Assembly: GCA_903828805.1 (NCBI GenBank)
Contig: CAIKNO010000134.1
Coordinates: 1 to 53,237 of the forward strand
Length of the DNA: 53,237 bases
Direction: 5' to 3'
Source of the DNA: an uncultured Sandaracinus sp.
GTDB taxonomy: Bacteria; Myxococcota_A; Polyangia; Polyangiales; Sandaracinaceae
Shown in pieces: positions 8,406 to 16,101 of this stretch. Every line of letters starts with the position of its first letter. Positions within the stretch are counted from its first letter, which is position 1. Made by a program: the position numbers and the translations under genes. Below the pieces are notes generated by a model. The model had not been told where the DNA came from. It ran no database searches and worked only from the letters and a program-made list of their open reading frames with translations.

Positions 8406-9323
8406 ATGTTCGCCCGCGCCCTTGCCCTCCTTTTGGCCCTCGGGGTCGTCGCCTCGTCCGCCCACGCGCAGGACGAGGAGGTCGACCTCGCGCTCGCAAG
8501 AACGCGTGAGCAGGTGCTCTACGCCCAGTATCCGAGCGCGATCGCCGCGGCGGAGAGCCTCCTCGCCCGTCGCACCCTGTCGGCGCAGCAGCGGAACGCC
8601 GCGCTCGAGGTGCTCGCGACGGCACAGCTCGCGGATCAGCAGCTCGACGCCGCGCGAGAGACGCTCCTGCAACTCTTCGCACGGGACCCGGACCATCGTC
8701 TCGCGGACCCCGACGCGAGTCCCCCGGTGATCTCGGCGTTCGCGCGTGCCCGGGAGTCCCGGCCTGCGGTGGTCGACGTGAGGTTGCGGCACGACGCCCC
8801 CACCGCGTGGAGCGGACGGGAGCCGCCCACCGTCACCGTGACGGCCGAGCAAGGTGCCGATGCGATCCACGAGCTGCGCCTGTCCTACCGCGGCGCCGGC
8901 GACCCCGGCTTCTCGCAGATCGTCCTGAACCCGCGGGGCGCCACGTGGACGGGTCGCATCCCGCTGACGGCCACGCGTGCCCGCGCCTCCGAGGTCGTGT
9001 TCTACGTGCTCGCGTTCGCGCCGAGCGGCGCTCGCTTGGGTCAACGTGGAAGCGAGGCCGAGCCCCTGCATATGCGGGTGGAGGCGGACGTCCCATCGGC
9101 GGACGAGGCCGCACGGGCCGGCCGGATCGCCGACGAGATCAGTCCGGCGGACGTCGCTCGCGCCCGCGCCCGCTCTCGAAGCCTCACGGACGAGCCGGCG
9201 TTCTGGACGGTGCTCGCGCTGGTGATCGCCGGCGGCGTCGCCGCGGCTGTCGCGATCCCCCTGACGACGCAGGGCCAGGGTCCCGATCAAGGCTCCCTCG
9301 GGAGCGTCACGCTGATGCACTGA
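8406..9323 (+). CDS. Exported helical protein with C-terminal membrane anchor
   Basis: 305 residues. Residues 1-22 are a signal peptide (LALLLALGVVASSAHAQ). Residues about 25-115 are helix-rich with TPR-like spacing (ALEVLATAQLADQQLDAARETLLQLF). Residues about 120-235 are beta-rich (VVDVRLRHDAP, PTVTVTAEQG, IHELRLSYRG, VVFYVLAFAPSG), as in an immunoglobulin-like fold. A hydrophobic helix near residues 270-290 (FWTVLALVIAGGVAAAVAIPL) anchors the C-terminus. It starts 11 bp after the mutase stop. The protein type is common in myxobacteria beside Ser/Thr kinases, but no function is known to me. Confidence 0.8.
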   Translation: MFARALALLLALGVVASSAHAQDEEVDLALARTREQVLYAQYPSAIAAAESLLARRTLSAQQRNAALEVLATAQLADQQLDAARETLLQLFARDPDHRLADPDASPPVISAFARARESRPAVVDVRLRHDAPTAWSGREPPTVTVTAEQGADAIHELRLSYRGAGDPGFSQIVLNPRGATWTGRIPLTATRARASEVVFYVLAFAPSGARLGQRGSEAEPLHMRVEADVPSADEAARAGRIADEISPADVARARARSRSLTDEPAFWTVLALVIAGGVAAAVAIPLTTQGQGPDQGSLGSVTLMH

Positions 9324-9380
9324 GCGGCGCCGCCGCCAGCGGCCCCCACGCGCGCCCTCGATGGGTCGGGACGATGCCCC

Positions 9381-9983
9381 TCAGGAGGGTTCGAGGACCG
9401 CGCGGGCGAGCGCGAACCACCGCTGACTCTCGGCACGATCCTGCTCGGCGCGCTCGGCCAGGATTCGATGATGCAACCGCACCGGCTCGGGGCCTTCCTC
9501 GTCGGGGACCTGAAGCATGAGGCGCTGGGAGCGCAGCTTGTACTGATCCCCGAAGGCGCGGCCGACGACGACGACCGCCGCGGCATCGACCGACGCCTCG
9601 CGATCCGTCGGCAGCTTCACGTGCCTCTGCACCCGAGACAGGTCCGTCCCCGTCAGGAATGCCATGCGCTGCAGGTCCGCCAGCGTCCGGCGCGCGAGGA
9701 CCTCGCCGCGGTCGAGGTCCACGCCATGCCGCCGCGCATCGATGACGACTTCACGTCGGAGCACCTCGTCGCCGAGGTCGAGCACGAGCTCACGGATCGG
9801 CTCCTCGACCCGCATCCTGTCCCGGCCCAGCAGCACCCCGGCCGTCTGGCTGACGAGTCCAACGGCACGCCGCCACCGGAAGCGCTCCGGGGCGCGATGC
9901 CTGACGATGCTCACCGCACCGCGGAGCTCACCGCGCCGCCGCCAGTAATCCACTGCATCCGTGATGCGCGATCCGTCGTACAT
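9381..9983 (-). CDS. Conserved-looking hypothetical protein, 200 residues
   Basis: The ATG at 9983 is preceded by AGGGG five bases upstream, which selects it over in-frame starts at 10004 and 10166. The protein is Arg-rich, soluble and has no signal peptide. A central beta-rich part (EEPIRELVLDLGDEVLRREVVIDARRH is visible as alternating hydrophobics at residues about 60-85) is followed by a tail with a helical C-terminus (LHHRILAERAEQDRAES). I recognise no family. The gene is a minus-strand singleton between the convergent 8406-9323 gene and the PP2C gene 223 bp upstream. Confidence 0.65.
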   Translation of the reverse strand: MYDGSRITDAVDYWRRRGELRGAVSIVRHRAPERFRWRRAVGLVSQTAGVLLGRDRMRVEEPIRELVLDLGDEVLRREVVIDARRHGVDLDRGEVLARRTLADLQRMAFLTGTDLSRVQRHVKLPTDREASVDAAAVVVVGRAFGDQYKLRSQRLMLQVPDEEGPEPVRLHHRILAERAEQDRAESQRWFALARAVLEPS

Positions 9984-10020
9984 GTGACCCCTGGTCCGGC
10001 GCATCCGTACGCCTCGACCC

Positions 10021-10036
10021 TTCGAGTTGTCTCGAA
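10021..10036. promoter_or_regulatory. Short inverted repeat upstream of the 9381-9983 gene
   Basis: TTCGAG-TTGT-CTCGAA is a perfect dyad with 6-bp arms, 38 bp upstream of the minus-strand start at 9983. The rest of the 223-bp gap (9984-10205) contains a minus-strand TTGACC (10054-10049) but no convincing -10. An operator is possible; chance occurrence is also plausible for a 12-base dyad. Confidence 0.25.
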
Positions 10037-10205
10037 CGCCCAGGTTCAGGTCAACAAACGAGCAGGGGCATCCTCGGCGCGGGATTCGCGACCGGTGGCA
10101 ACGACACTGCGCCATCGGACGCGCTCGATGGGATGACCGACCCATCCGAGGCAGCGAGCGTCGCACCGCGACCCGCCCGGAATCCGCGGGCGCGGCGACC
10201 GCCGC

Positions 10206-11843
10206 TCATCCCCCCGAGGACGCGAGGATGTAGACGGCCGCGGCGACCGCCGCGATCGCCACCGCGAGCAGCACGCGGGTCCCCCATGACGGCGCGCTCG
10301 GCGCGTCTTGTTCCCCCTCCGACCACATCCCATCCGCGCCGGGCTTCGCGCCGCCGGCCTTCATCCCGCCAGGCCGTATCCCCAGGGCCTCATCCGTGGA
10401 TTCGGTCTCCGGCGGCAGTGGGTACTGCTGGTAGGCGACCTTGACGTCTGCCGTGGGCTCCGGGAGGGACGCACCACCGAACTCCGCGAGCACGACGGTG
10501 ATGTTGTCGTGACCGCCGCCGGAGTTCGCCATCGCGATCAGCGATTCCGCGGCCTGTCGGAGGTCGGGCGTGGACCGAAGCACATCCTTCATCATGTCCG
10601 CGTGCACGAGGCCGGAGAGGCCGTCGCTGCACATCAGCAGGCGATCGCCGCGTCGCAGCTCGAGGAACGTGAGATCGACCGTGACCTCCTCGGTCGTTCC
10701 CAGCGCCTGCAGGATGATGTTCGAGTGCTCGAAGTTCTCGGCCTCTTCCTCGGTCAGCTGGCCGGCCTCGATGAGCTGATTGACCAGCGACTGGTCCTTG
10801 GTGATGAGCGCGATCTGATCGCCGCGCAGGATGTACGCCCGCGAGTCGCCGACCTGCCCGACGAACAGCGTTCCGTCGATGAGGCCCGCGACCGTCGAGG
10901 TCGTCCCCATCCCCCTTCGCGACCGGTCCATCTTGGCGGCCGAGAAGATCCTGAGCCCAGCCTCCTCGACCGCCCGGACGAGTCGCCTGGCGAACACGTC
11001 TCTGCTGGAGGTCGCTGGCGCCGCCTGAAACAGCTCGGCAAGGGTGTCGACGGCCATCTGGCTCGCGACCTCACCGGCCGCCGCACCGCCCATCCCATCA
11101 CACACGGCGAGCAACATTCCGTCGGGCCCGAGCGGCACGTTCAGGACGGCGCCATCGGTCCCTCGACGTCCCGCCGTCAGGTCGACGACGAGGAAGTTGT
11201 CTTCGTTGTGCTCGCGCACGAGCCCCACGTCCGTATGGCCGTAGTACTCGACTGACATGGCGGACGCCGGGACGGCGTCGTCATCCGCCGCCTCCGACGT
11301 GTCGGCATCCGCGGTCGGACCCGAAGATTCGCCGCCTTCGACCGGCAGAGACTCGGCCGCCGCTGACTCGACCACTGCCGACTCGACCACTGCCGACTCG
11401 ACCACTGCCGACTCTACCACTGCCGACTCTACCACTGCCGACTCGACCGCTGCCGACTCGACCGCCGCCGGTTCGGCCGCCGCCGGCTCGGCCGCCACTG
11501 ACTCGGCCACTGACTCGGCCACCGCCGGCTCGGCCGCTGTCGACTCGACCACCGCCGACTCGACCACCGCCGACTCGGGAGCCAGGCCAGGCTCCGTCGC
11601 GGTCTGGGCAGTGTGGGGTTCGCTGGGTTCGCTCGTGCCGGCGGAGGCCACCACCGCGTCCTGCGCCGCGTTGTCCTCCGGGCCAGGGGCCTTCTCGGCC
11701 TCTCTCGACGCGGGGGGCACGGACACGCTCGCGAGCGCCGCGGCGACCGCCGCCCCGAGGCTGCCCGTCACGCCAGACGCCGTAGGTGGCGCAGCCGCGC
11801 CCTCCGCCGTTCGAGACGACTCCTCCGCCAACGGCTCAGTCAT
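10206..11843 (-). CDS. Membrane-anchored PP2C-type protein phosphatase with repeat-rich N-terminus
   Basis: 545 residues. Residues about 196-450 form a PPM/PP2C phosphatase domain with the metal-binding motifs in place: EHNEDNF, VCDGMGGAAAG, GDSRAYI, SDGLS and GGHDNITVV. This enzyme removes phosphate from Ser/Thr. A single C-terminal hydrophobic helix (VLLAVAIAAVAAAVYILA) probably anchors it. The first ~190 residues are unusual: Ala/Glu/Ser/Val-rich with more than ten ESAVV-like pentapeptides (residues 89-165). Its ATG overlaps the TGA of the upstream FHA gene by four bases (ATGA at 11843-11840), so the two are translationally coupled and probably act on the same phosphoprotein circuit, perhaps opposing the kinase at 3763-5412. 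Confidence 0.95.
   Translation of the reverse strand: MTEPLAEESSRTAEGAAAPPTASGVTGSLGAAVAAALASVSVPPASREAEKAPGPEDNAAQDAVVASAGTSEPSEPHTAQTATEPGLAPESAVVESAVVESTAAEPAVAESVAESVAAEPAAAEPAAVESAAVESAVVESAVVESAVVESAVVESAVVESAAAESLPVEGGESSGPTADADTSEAADDDAVPASAMSVEYYGHTDVGLVREHNEDNFLVVDLTAGRRGTDGAVLNVPLGPDGMLLAVCDGMGGAAAGEVASQMAVDTLAELFQAAPATSSRDVFARRLVRAVEEAGLRIFSAAKMDRSRRGMGTTSTVAGLIDGTLFVGQVGDSRAYILRGDQIALITKDQSLVNQLIEAGQLTEEEAENFEHSNIILQALGTTEEVTVDLTFLELRRGDRLLMCSDGLSGLVHADMMKDVLRSTPDLRQAAESLIAMANSGGGHDNITVVLAEFGGASLPEPTADVKVAYQQYPLPPETESTDEALGIRPGGMKAGGAKPGADGMWSEGEQDAPSAPSWGTRVLLAVAIAAVAAAVYILASSGG
11349..11579 (-). repeat. 15-bp tandem repeat encoding ESAVV pentapeptides in the PP2C gene
   Basis: On the plus strand the unit is close to ACCACTGCCGACTCG, with the purest block of about seven units near 11375-11450 and diverged units on both sides. 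It is in frame and encodes the E-S-A-V-V / E-S/P-A-A-V/A low-complexity linker before the phosphatase domain. Such arrays expand and contract by replication slippage, so linker length may vary between strains. Confidence 0.9.
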
Positions 11844-13180
11844 GGCCCGTGATGTCCCCCTGCCGCGCCGCCCGCTCCGGGACGATCGAAGCGGAAAAGA
11901 TGTCTGCCGACGCGGAAGTGGTCGCCAGGCTGCAAGGCTCGCTCGCCTCGAATCCGAACCGCCGTGCCGTTCGAAGACCCGAGGTCCTTGAGGACGAACC
12001 GGCGACGGGCGCGGTCCATCGAGATCGAAGCATGTCGGCGGGACATGAATGGATCGTCGGTGCAGACGATGTCGCCTTGCTCTCGTCCGATCACGGTGTC
12101 GTCACGATACAGGGAGAACGAGTCCCGTCCAATGCCTTCCGTCGAGTACTGAACCAACCGCGCGAGGCGCGGCGTCTCGGGCGTCCCGAACACGACGACC
12201 CCGCGATGCATCGCCGGCCCCAGCGGCTGCTCGGCGTCCGCGAGCATCTCGAAGCGCAGGACCTGCTGGCCGAGCAGGATCGAATCGCCGTCCTGCAGTT
12301 CCACGGGTTCGCGGATCCGGACGTAGACACCGTTCAAGGAGTCGAGATCCCGAACGACGGCACTCTCGCCACGCAGGGTCACCCGAACGTGACGGGGTGA
12401 GAGGTACGGATCGTCGCGGAGCACGAGGTGCCCCTCGGTGCGGCCGATGTCGGTCTGCTCCTCCCTCAGCGCGTGCGTCACGCCATCCGAACCATCCTTG
12501 AGGATGGCCACGAGCACCGCGCGCACGGCCGAGCCCGACGGCTGGATGGCGGGACCGAGGGACTGGACGGGCTGCGTCGGAATGCTGGACGGAGCCTCGG
12601 ACGCACCAGCCGCCGGCTCCAGCGCGGCGGGCGCAGGCAGCGCACGAACGCCGGCCCCATGCAGGTCGGCCGCGGGTCGGGCGGCGGGCGGCGTCGCGAG
12701 GGTGCCGGGCGAGGCCTGCGCATCCGCGTACCGGGCGCCGCAGTACTTGCAGAAGTCGGCCGCGGCATCGCCGGCGCTTCGGCATCGCCAGCAAGGCGGG
12801 ACGACCGGTGCGGCCGCGACGGGCACATCGAAGCCAGGAGAACGCGGAAGGAGTGGGCCAGACACCCCGGGAAGCGCAGCGTGGACCTGCGCTGCCACCG
12901 GCAGCGGAACCGCCGCTGCCACGGGCGCGGGCGCCAGGACGGACGGGACGGCCGCGAGCTGGAACCCGCAGTTGTTGCAGAATCGCAGGTGCGCAGCGTT
13001 GACGGTCGCGCACCGCGGACAGGCCGTCGTGGTGGCGACGACGGGACGGACGAGGCCCGTGGGCGGAGTCGCCATCCGCGCCGGCGTCTCGGGCGGCACC
13101 CAGTCCCCAAGCCGGTGGCCGCAATCCTGGCAGTACAGGCTGCCGGATGGGTTCTGGCGGCCGCAATTCTTGCAGTTCAT
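11840..13180 (-). CDS. Three zinc ribbons plus two FHA domains
   Basis: 446 residues from the ATG at 13180, which places the first zinc ribbon at the N-terminus; an in-frame start at 13219 would add 13 residues. Three four-Cys ribbons are visible: CKNC..CQDC, CPRC..CNNC and CWRC..CKYC, separated by Ala/Pro linkers. Two FHA domains follow, each with the phosphothreonine-binding signature: IGRTEG...LSPRHVR...DSLNG at about 230-300 and IGREQGD...MSRRHAS...GSSNG at about 345-420. FHA domains bind pThr peptides, so this is a candidate reader of Ser/Thr kinase output. The stop overlaps the PP2C start by four bases. The function of the ribbons (protein or nucleic-acid binding) is unknown. Confidence 0.93.
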   Translation of the reverse strand: MNCKNCGRQNPSGSLYCQDCGHRLGDWVPPETPARMATPPTGLVRPVVATTTACPRCATVNAAHLRFCNNCGFQLAAVPSVLAPAPVAAAVPLPVAAQVHAALPGVSGPLLPRSPGFDVPVAAAPVVPPCWRCRSAGDAAADFCKYCGARYADAQASPGTLATPPAARPAADLHGAGVRALPAPAALEPAAGASEAPSSIPTQPVQSLGPAIQPSGSAVRAVLVAILKDGSDGVTHALREEQTDIGRTEGHLVLRDDPYLSPRHVRVTLRGESAVVRDLDSLNGVYVRIREPVELQDGDSILLGQQVLRFEMLADAEQPLGPAMHRGVVVFGTPETPRLARLVQYSTEGIGRDSFSLYRDDTVIGREQGDIVCTDDPFMSRRHASISMDRARRRFVLKDLGSSNGTAVRIRGERALQPGDHFRVGRHLFRFDRPGAGGAAGGHHGP

Positions 13181-13321
13181 CCGGGCCAGAGTGGAACCCG
13201 CAGAGCCACGATCCGTCAAGGCTCCAGTGAACCCGTCGTCCGCGCGGCGGGGCCGGTCGACGCCACCCGTGCGGTCGACGCCACGAGGAGGCCATCGCAG
13301 AGGGCATCGCTGAGCGCGGGG

Positions 13322-14083
13322 TCAGTACGTCTCCTCACCCTCGGGTCCTCGCGCCACGGCGTCGTCCAGCAGCACCGACACCCCCAACGAGAGCTGGAGC
13401 GCCACGTTGACGCCCGGCTCCGCGGCCCGACGAACGCCCTCACGGGACGTGAACGCTTCGGTCCCGAACGCCCAGGTCTCGAAGTTCCCCACGAGGGCCA
13501 CCGCCTCCGAGATCTCGAGCTCGGCTCCCACGCCGATCGAGACGCCTGCTCCGAGCGCCCGCACGCCCGCAGTGTCACCGAACGCGAGAAGCGCGAGCCC
13601 TCCGGACACGAACGGATGCACCCGGGTCACGTCGTCGAAGACGTGGCGGACTCCCCCGCGAAACGAGTGCACCGTGCCCAGCTCGTACACGCCGCCGCTG
13701 TCGAGCAGCCAGACATCGTATCCGGCCCACATCCCGAAACGATCGCTGCTCCTCCGCTCGACGGAGGCGCCGACCCCGACGCCGGGGCCGAAGACGCAGC
13801 TCGCGCCCGAGGGGCAGAGCGCATCCCGTGCGATCGGCGCCACGCCGAGCGCGCGGATCTCCACCAGCACGAAGGGGGCGTGAGCCTGTTGCGGCGGCGG
13901 CGGAGCCACGTGATGGGCCGTCCCGTCGGCCCGCGAGGCGGGCACCGTGCCCAGCCACCACGCCCCGACCGCGACGAGCGCCCTGCCCCACCCGCCGATG
14001 GTTCGGAGCGCCCCGCGAGGCGCGCTCGACGAGGCCCCGTGGACGCGCGTTTTGCAAGACACGGGACGGTTGTTGACAGTCAC
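13322..14083 (-). CDS. Exported, probably outer-membrane beta-barrel-like protein
   Basis: 253 residues. The only reasonable start is a GTG at 14083 with a G-rich stretch (AGGGGGGG) upstream. Residues 1-52 form a long signal (WGRALVAVGAWWLGTVPASRA). The mature part has alternating amphipathic strands (VGVGASVERRS, RFGMWAGYDVWLLD, GVSIGVGAELEISEAVALVG, VNVALQLSLGVSVLL), with glycine and aromatic residues typical of small outer-membrane barrels. The start codon overlaps the -35 element of the divergent promoter at 14073-14100, so expression of the two genes could interfere. Confidence 0.75.
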   Translation of the reverse strand: MTVNNRPVSCKTRVHGASSSAPRGALRTIGGWGRALVAVGAWWLGTVPASRADGTAHHVAPPPPQQAHAPFVLVEIRALGVAPIARDALCPSGASCVFGPGVGVGASVERRSSDRFGMWAGYDVWLLDSGGVYELGTVHSFRGGVRHVFDDVTRVHPFVSGGLALLAFGDTAGVRALGAGVSIGVGAELEISEAVALVGNFETWAFGTEAFTSREGVRRAAEPGVNVALQLSLGVSVLLDDAVARGPEGEETY

Positions 14084-14100
14084 TTCGCCCCCCCTATAGT
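14073..14100 (+). promoter_or_regulatory. Consensus sigma-70-type promoter
   Basis: TTGACA at 14073-14078 and TATAGT at 14095-14100 are separated by 16 bp. The predicted transcript start near 14107 leaves a leader of about 28 nt before the ATG at 14135, which has GAGGGA as ribosome-binding site. It is the best -35/-10 pair I found in the window and implies high, constitutive-type expression. Confidence 0.8.
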
Positions 14101-14134
14101 ACCCGCCCGAACGTCAGCCGAGGGACGATCTTCG

Positions 14135-14521
14135 ATGGAAATTTTTCTCGATAAGCGCGCCGTGAAGCAAATCCGCACGTCGGCGCAGGACGCGATCGAC
14201 GAGGGGGATGTCGACACCCTCCGCGAGGACATCATCGAGGCGTTCAGCGACGAGCAGATCGAAGAGATCGAGCGGCGAGTGGACAGCGTCGACTTCAGCG
14301 ACTTCGTCTCGGAGGTGCTCGACGAGTGGTCGGGCGACGAGACGGACGAGCTCTTCGAGTTGCTCGAAGGCCACCTCGCCGAGGCCGGCATCGAGGTCAA
14401 GTACGCCCCCGCCGACGCGGACGACGAAGAAGACGACTCCGACGCGGATGCGGACGACGACGACGACGACGACGACGCGGACGAGGCCTTCGTGGCCGAG
14501 GACGACGAAGAGACGCTCTGA
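14135..14521 (+). CDS. Small highly acidic protein with poly-Asp tail
   Basis: 128 residues; ATG with a GAGGGA ribosome-binding site at about nine bases. Residues 1-90 look helical and well ordered (AVKQIRTSAQDAIDEGDVDTL, EQIEEIERRVDSVDFSDFVSEVL, DELFELLEGHLAEAGIEVKY). Residues 93-128 are almost purely Asp/Glu/Ala, including a run of eight Asp. There is no signal peptide or membrane segment. The consensus promoter upstream and a terminator-like hairpin downstream make it an independent, probably abundant transcript. I recognise no family. An acidic chaperone-like, nucleic-acid-mimicking or cation-binding role is conceivable but unsupported. Confidence 0.85.
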   Translation: MEIFLDKRAVKQIRTSAQDAIDEGDVDTLREDIIEAFSDEQIEEIERRVDSVDFSDFVSEVLDEWSGDETDELFELLEGHLAEAGIEVKYAPADADDEEDDSDADADDDDDDDDADEAFVAEDDEETL

Positions 14522-14527
14522 CCCGAC

Positions 14528-14550
14528 CCGCGAGGCACCATGCCTCGCGG
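14528..14550 (+). terminator. Terminator-like hairpin after the acidic protein gene
   Basis: CCGCGAGGC-ACCAT-GCCTCGCGG is a perfect 9-bp stem with a 5-nt loop, starting 7 nt after the stop codon. No T-tract follows, as is common in high-GC genomes, so intrinsic termination is likely but not certain. It could also serve the convergent threonine aldolase gene. Confidence 0.6.
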
Positions 14551-14639
14551 CGCCTGGAGCGACGAGGACGCGGCCGTGGGCTTCCACGACCGCGTCGTTC
14601 GTTTGGCCTCGTCCGATCCGGAAGCGAACCGTCCCGCCT

Positions 14640-15668
14640 TCAGGATCGACGAAGCGCGCTGCGGAGCACCAGGAGCGCCCGCGCGATCCCCGCCTCGTCC
14701 ACGTCGAGGTGCGTGACCGCCCGGACGTGATGAGGACCGACCGCGGCGATGCGCACCCCCTCCGCGCTGGCGAGCGCCACGAGCTCGGCCGCAGGCATGC
14801 GGTCGAGACCGGCGATCACGATGTTGGTGCGGACGGACGCCGGATCGATGGTGACGCCGGGCATCTCGGCGAGGCCCTCCGCCAGGCGCCGCGCGTGCAC
14901 GTGGTCGTCCTTCAACCGCGCACGGTGATGGTCGAGCGCGTGGAGCGCGGCCGCGCAGAGCATTCCGATCTGGCGCATCCCACCCCCGAGCATCTTCCGG
15001 TACCGACGCGCCTTCGCGATCGCCGCCCCACTCCCCGCGAGCACCGACCCGACGGGCGCACCGAGACCCTTCGAGAAACACGCGGACACCGTGTCGAACG
15101 GCGCCGCGAGCGCCTGCTCCGAGCGCCCCGTCGCCACGGAGGCGTTCCAGAGCCGCGCTCCGTCGAGGTGCAGCGCCAACCCGCGTTCTCTTGCACGCGT
15201 CGTGACCGCCTCGAGGAGCCCGTCGTCCCACACGGTTCCACCGCCGCGGTTGTGGGTGTTCTCGATCGCGACCAGGCGGGTGGGCGCGGCGTGGATGTCG
15301 GAGGAGCCGATCGCGGCCTCGAGCGCCGCCACGTCGAAGGTGCCGTCGGGTCCGCCGACCTCGACGCATTGCACCCCCGCCCAGGCCGAGCCCGCCCCCG
15401 ACTCGTAGATGCGGATGTGCGCGCCCCGTCCGACGATGACCTCGTCGCCCCGCTGGCAGTGGAGCAGCAGCGCGATCTGGTTGGCCATCGTGCCGCTCGG
15501 CACGAAGAGCGCGGCCTCCTTTCCCAGGACCTCGGCGGCGCGGGCCTCGAGCGCGGGCGCGACCGGGTCCTCGCGCCAGACGTCGTCTCCAACCTCGGCG
15601 CGGTGCATCACCTCGCGCATGCGTGGCGTGGGGCGGGTGAACGTATCGGAACGGAGCTCGATGATCAT
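14640..15668 (-). CDS. ltaE: Low-specificity L-threonine aldolase
   Basis: 342 residues, normal length for the PLP-dependent threonine aldolase family, cytoplasmic enzymes that cleave L-threonine/allo-threonine to glycine and acetaldehyde. Visible signatures: N-terminal IELRSDTFTRPTPRM, GDDVWREDP, the glycine-rich VPSGTMANQ, HLDGARLWNA (Asp169 contacts the PLP ring) and the Schiff-base lysine Lys200 in ACFSKGLGAPVGS. The ATG at 15668 starts the conserved N-terminus directly. It is convergent with the acidic-protein gene and stands alone. Confidence 0.95.
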   Translation of the reverse strand: MIIELRSDTFTRPTPRMREVMHRAEVGDDVWREDPVAPALEARAAEVLGKEAALFVPSGTMANQIALLLHCQRGDEVIVGRGAHIRIYESGAGSAWAGVQCVEVGGPDGTFDVAALEAAIGSSDIHAAPTRLVAIENTHNRGGGTVWDDGLLEAVTTRARERGLALHLDGARLWNASVATGRSEQALAAPFDTVSACFSKGLGAPVGSVLAGSGAAIAKARRYRKMLGGGMRQIGMLCAAALHALDHHRARLKDDHVHARRLAEGLAEMPGVTIDPASVRTNIVIAGLDRMPAAELVALASAEGVRIAAVGPHHVRAVTHLDVDEAGIARALLVLRSALRRS

Positions 15669-15786
15669 CGGCCCGAGTGTACAGGGCCCGCGGCTTCGGT
15701 CACGTGGACGCTTGACACGGCCCCCCCGCTGCGTCAGGAAGCGGCTCCGATTTTCTTGTGTCGCCTTGCGACTCTTTGCTTCGCTG

Positions 15787-15858
<72 letters not shown>

Positions 15859-16088
15859 TGGAACTCTGACGACCTGGGGGCCCGCGCGGGGATGCCGGGA
15901 CCTCGCCTTCACTTCTGAGTGCGTGAACGGCCCCCCGAAGCCGCGGTCCATGTGGTGTCGCGGCGGTCCGACGGCGCACCACACGCGTGACGCCAGTCGC
16001 CGCAGCTCGGTCGAATTCCAGGGTGCCCTTCGAGGCGCGCAGGACTGCGCGGAGCGCCCAATCGACTGCACCGGGGCCCTCCATCGAT

Positions 16089-16094
16089 TAGGCT
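16089..16094 (+). promoter_or_regulatory. -10-like TAGGCT immediately before a start codon
   Basis: TAGGCT ends 7 bp before the ATG at 16102, so a transcript would begin at or next to the start codon. No Shine-Dalgarno exists in the gap. No good -35 is seen. The same hexamer occurs before the genes starting at 3717 (minus) and 34195. Confidence 0.4.
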
Positions 16095-16101
16095 CCCGGC
16101 C

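Noticed and set aside
6628-8682. A 684-codon minus-strand frame over the phosphohexomutase
   Set aside because: The plus strand has all four mutase motifs; the antisense frame is a codon-bias artefact.
11349-11579. CRISPR array in the 15-bp repeat block
   Set aside because: Units are contiguous with no spacers and in frame with a coding sequence.
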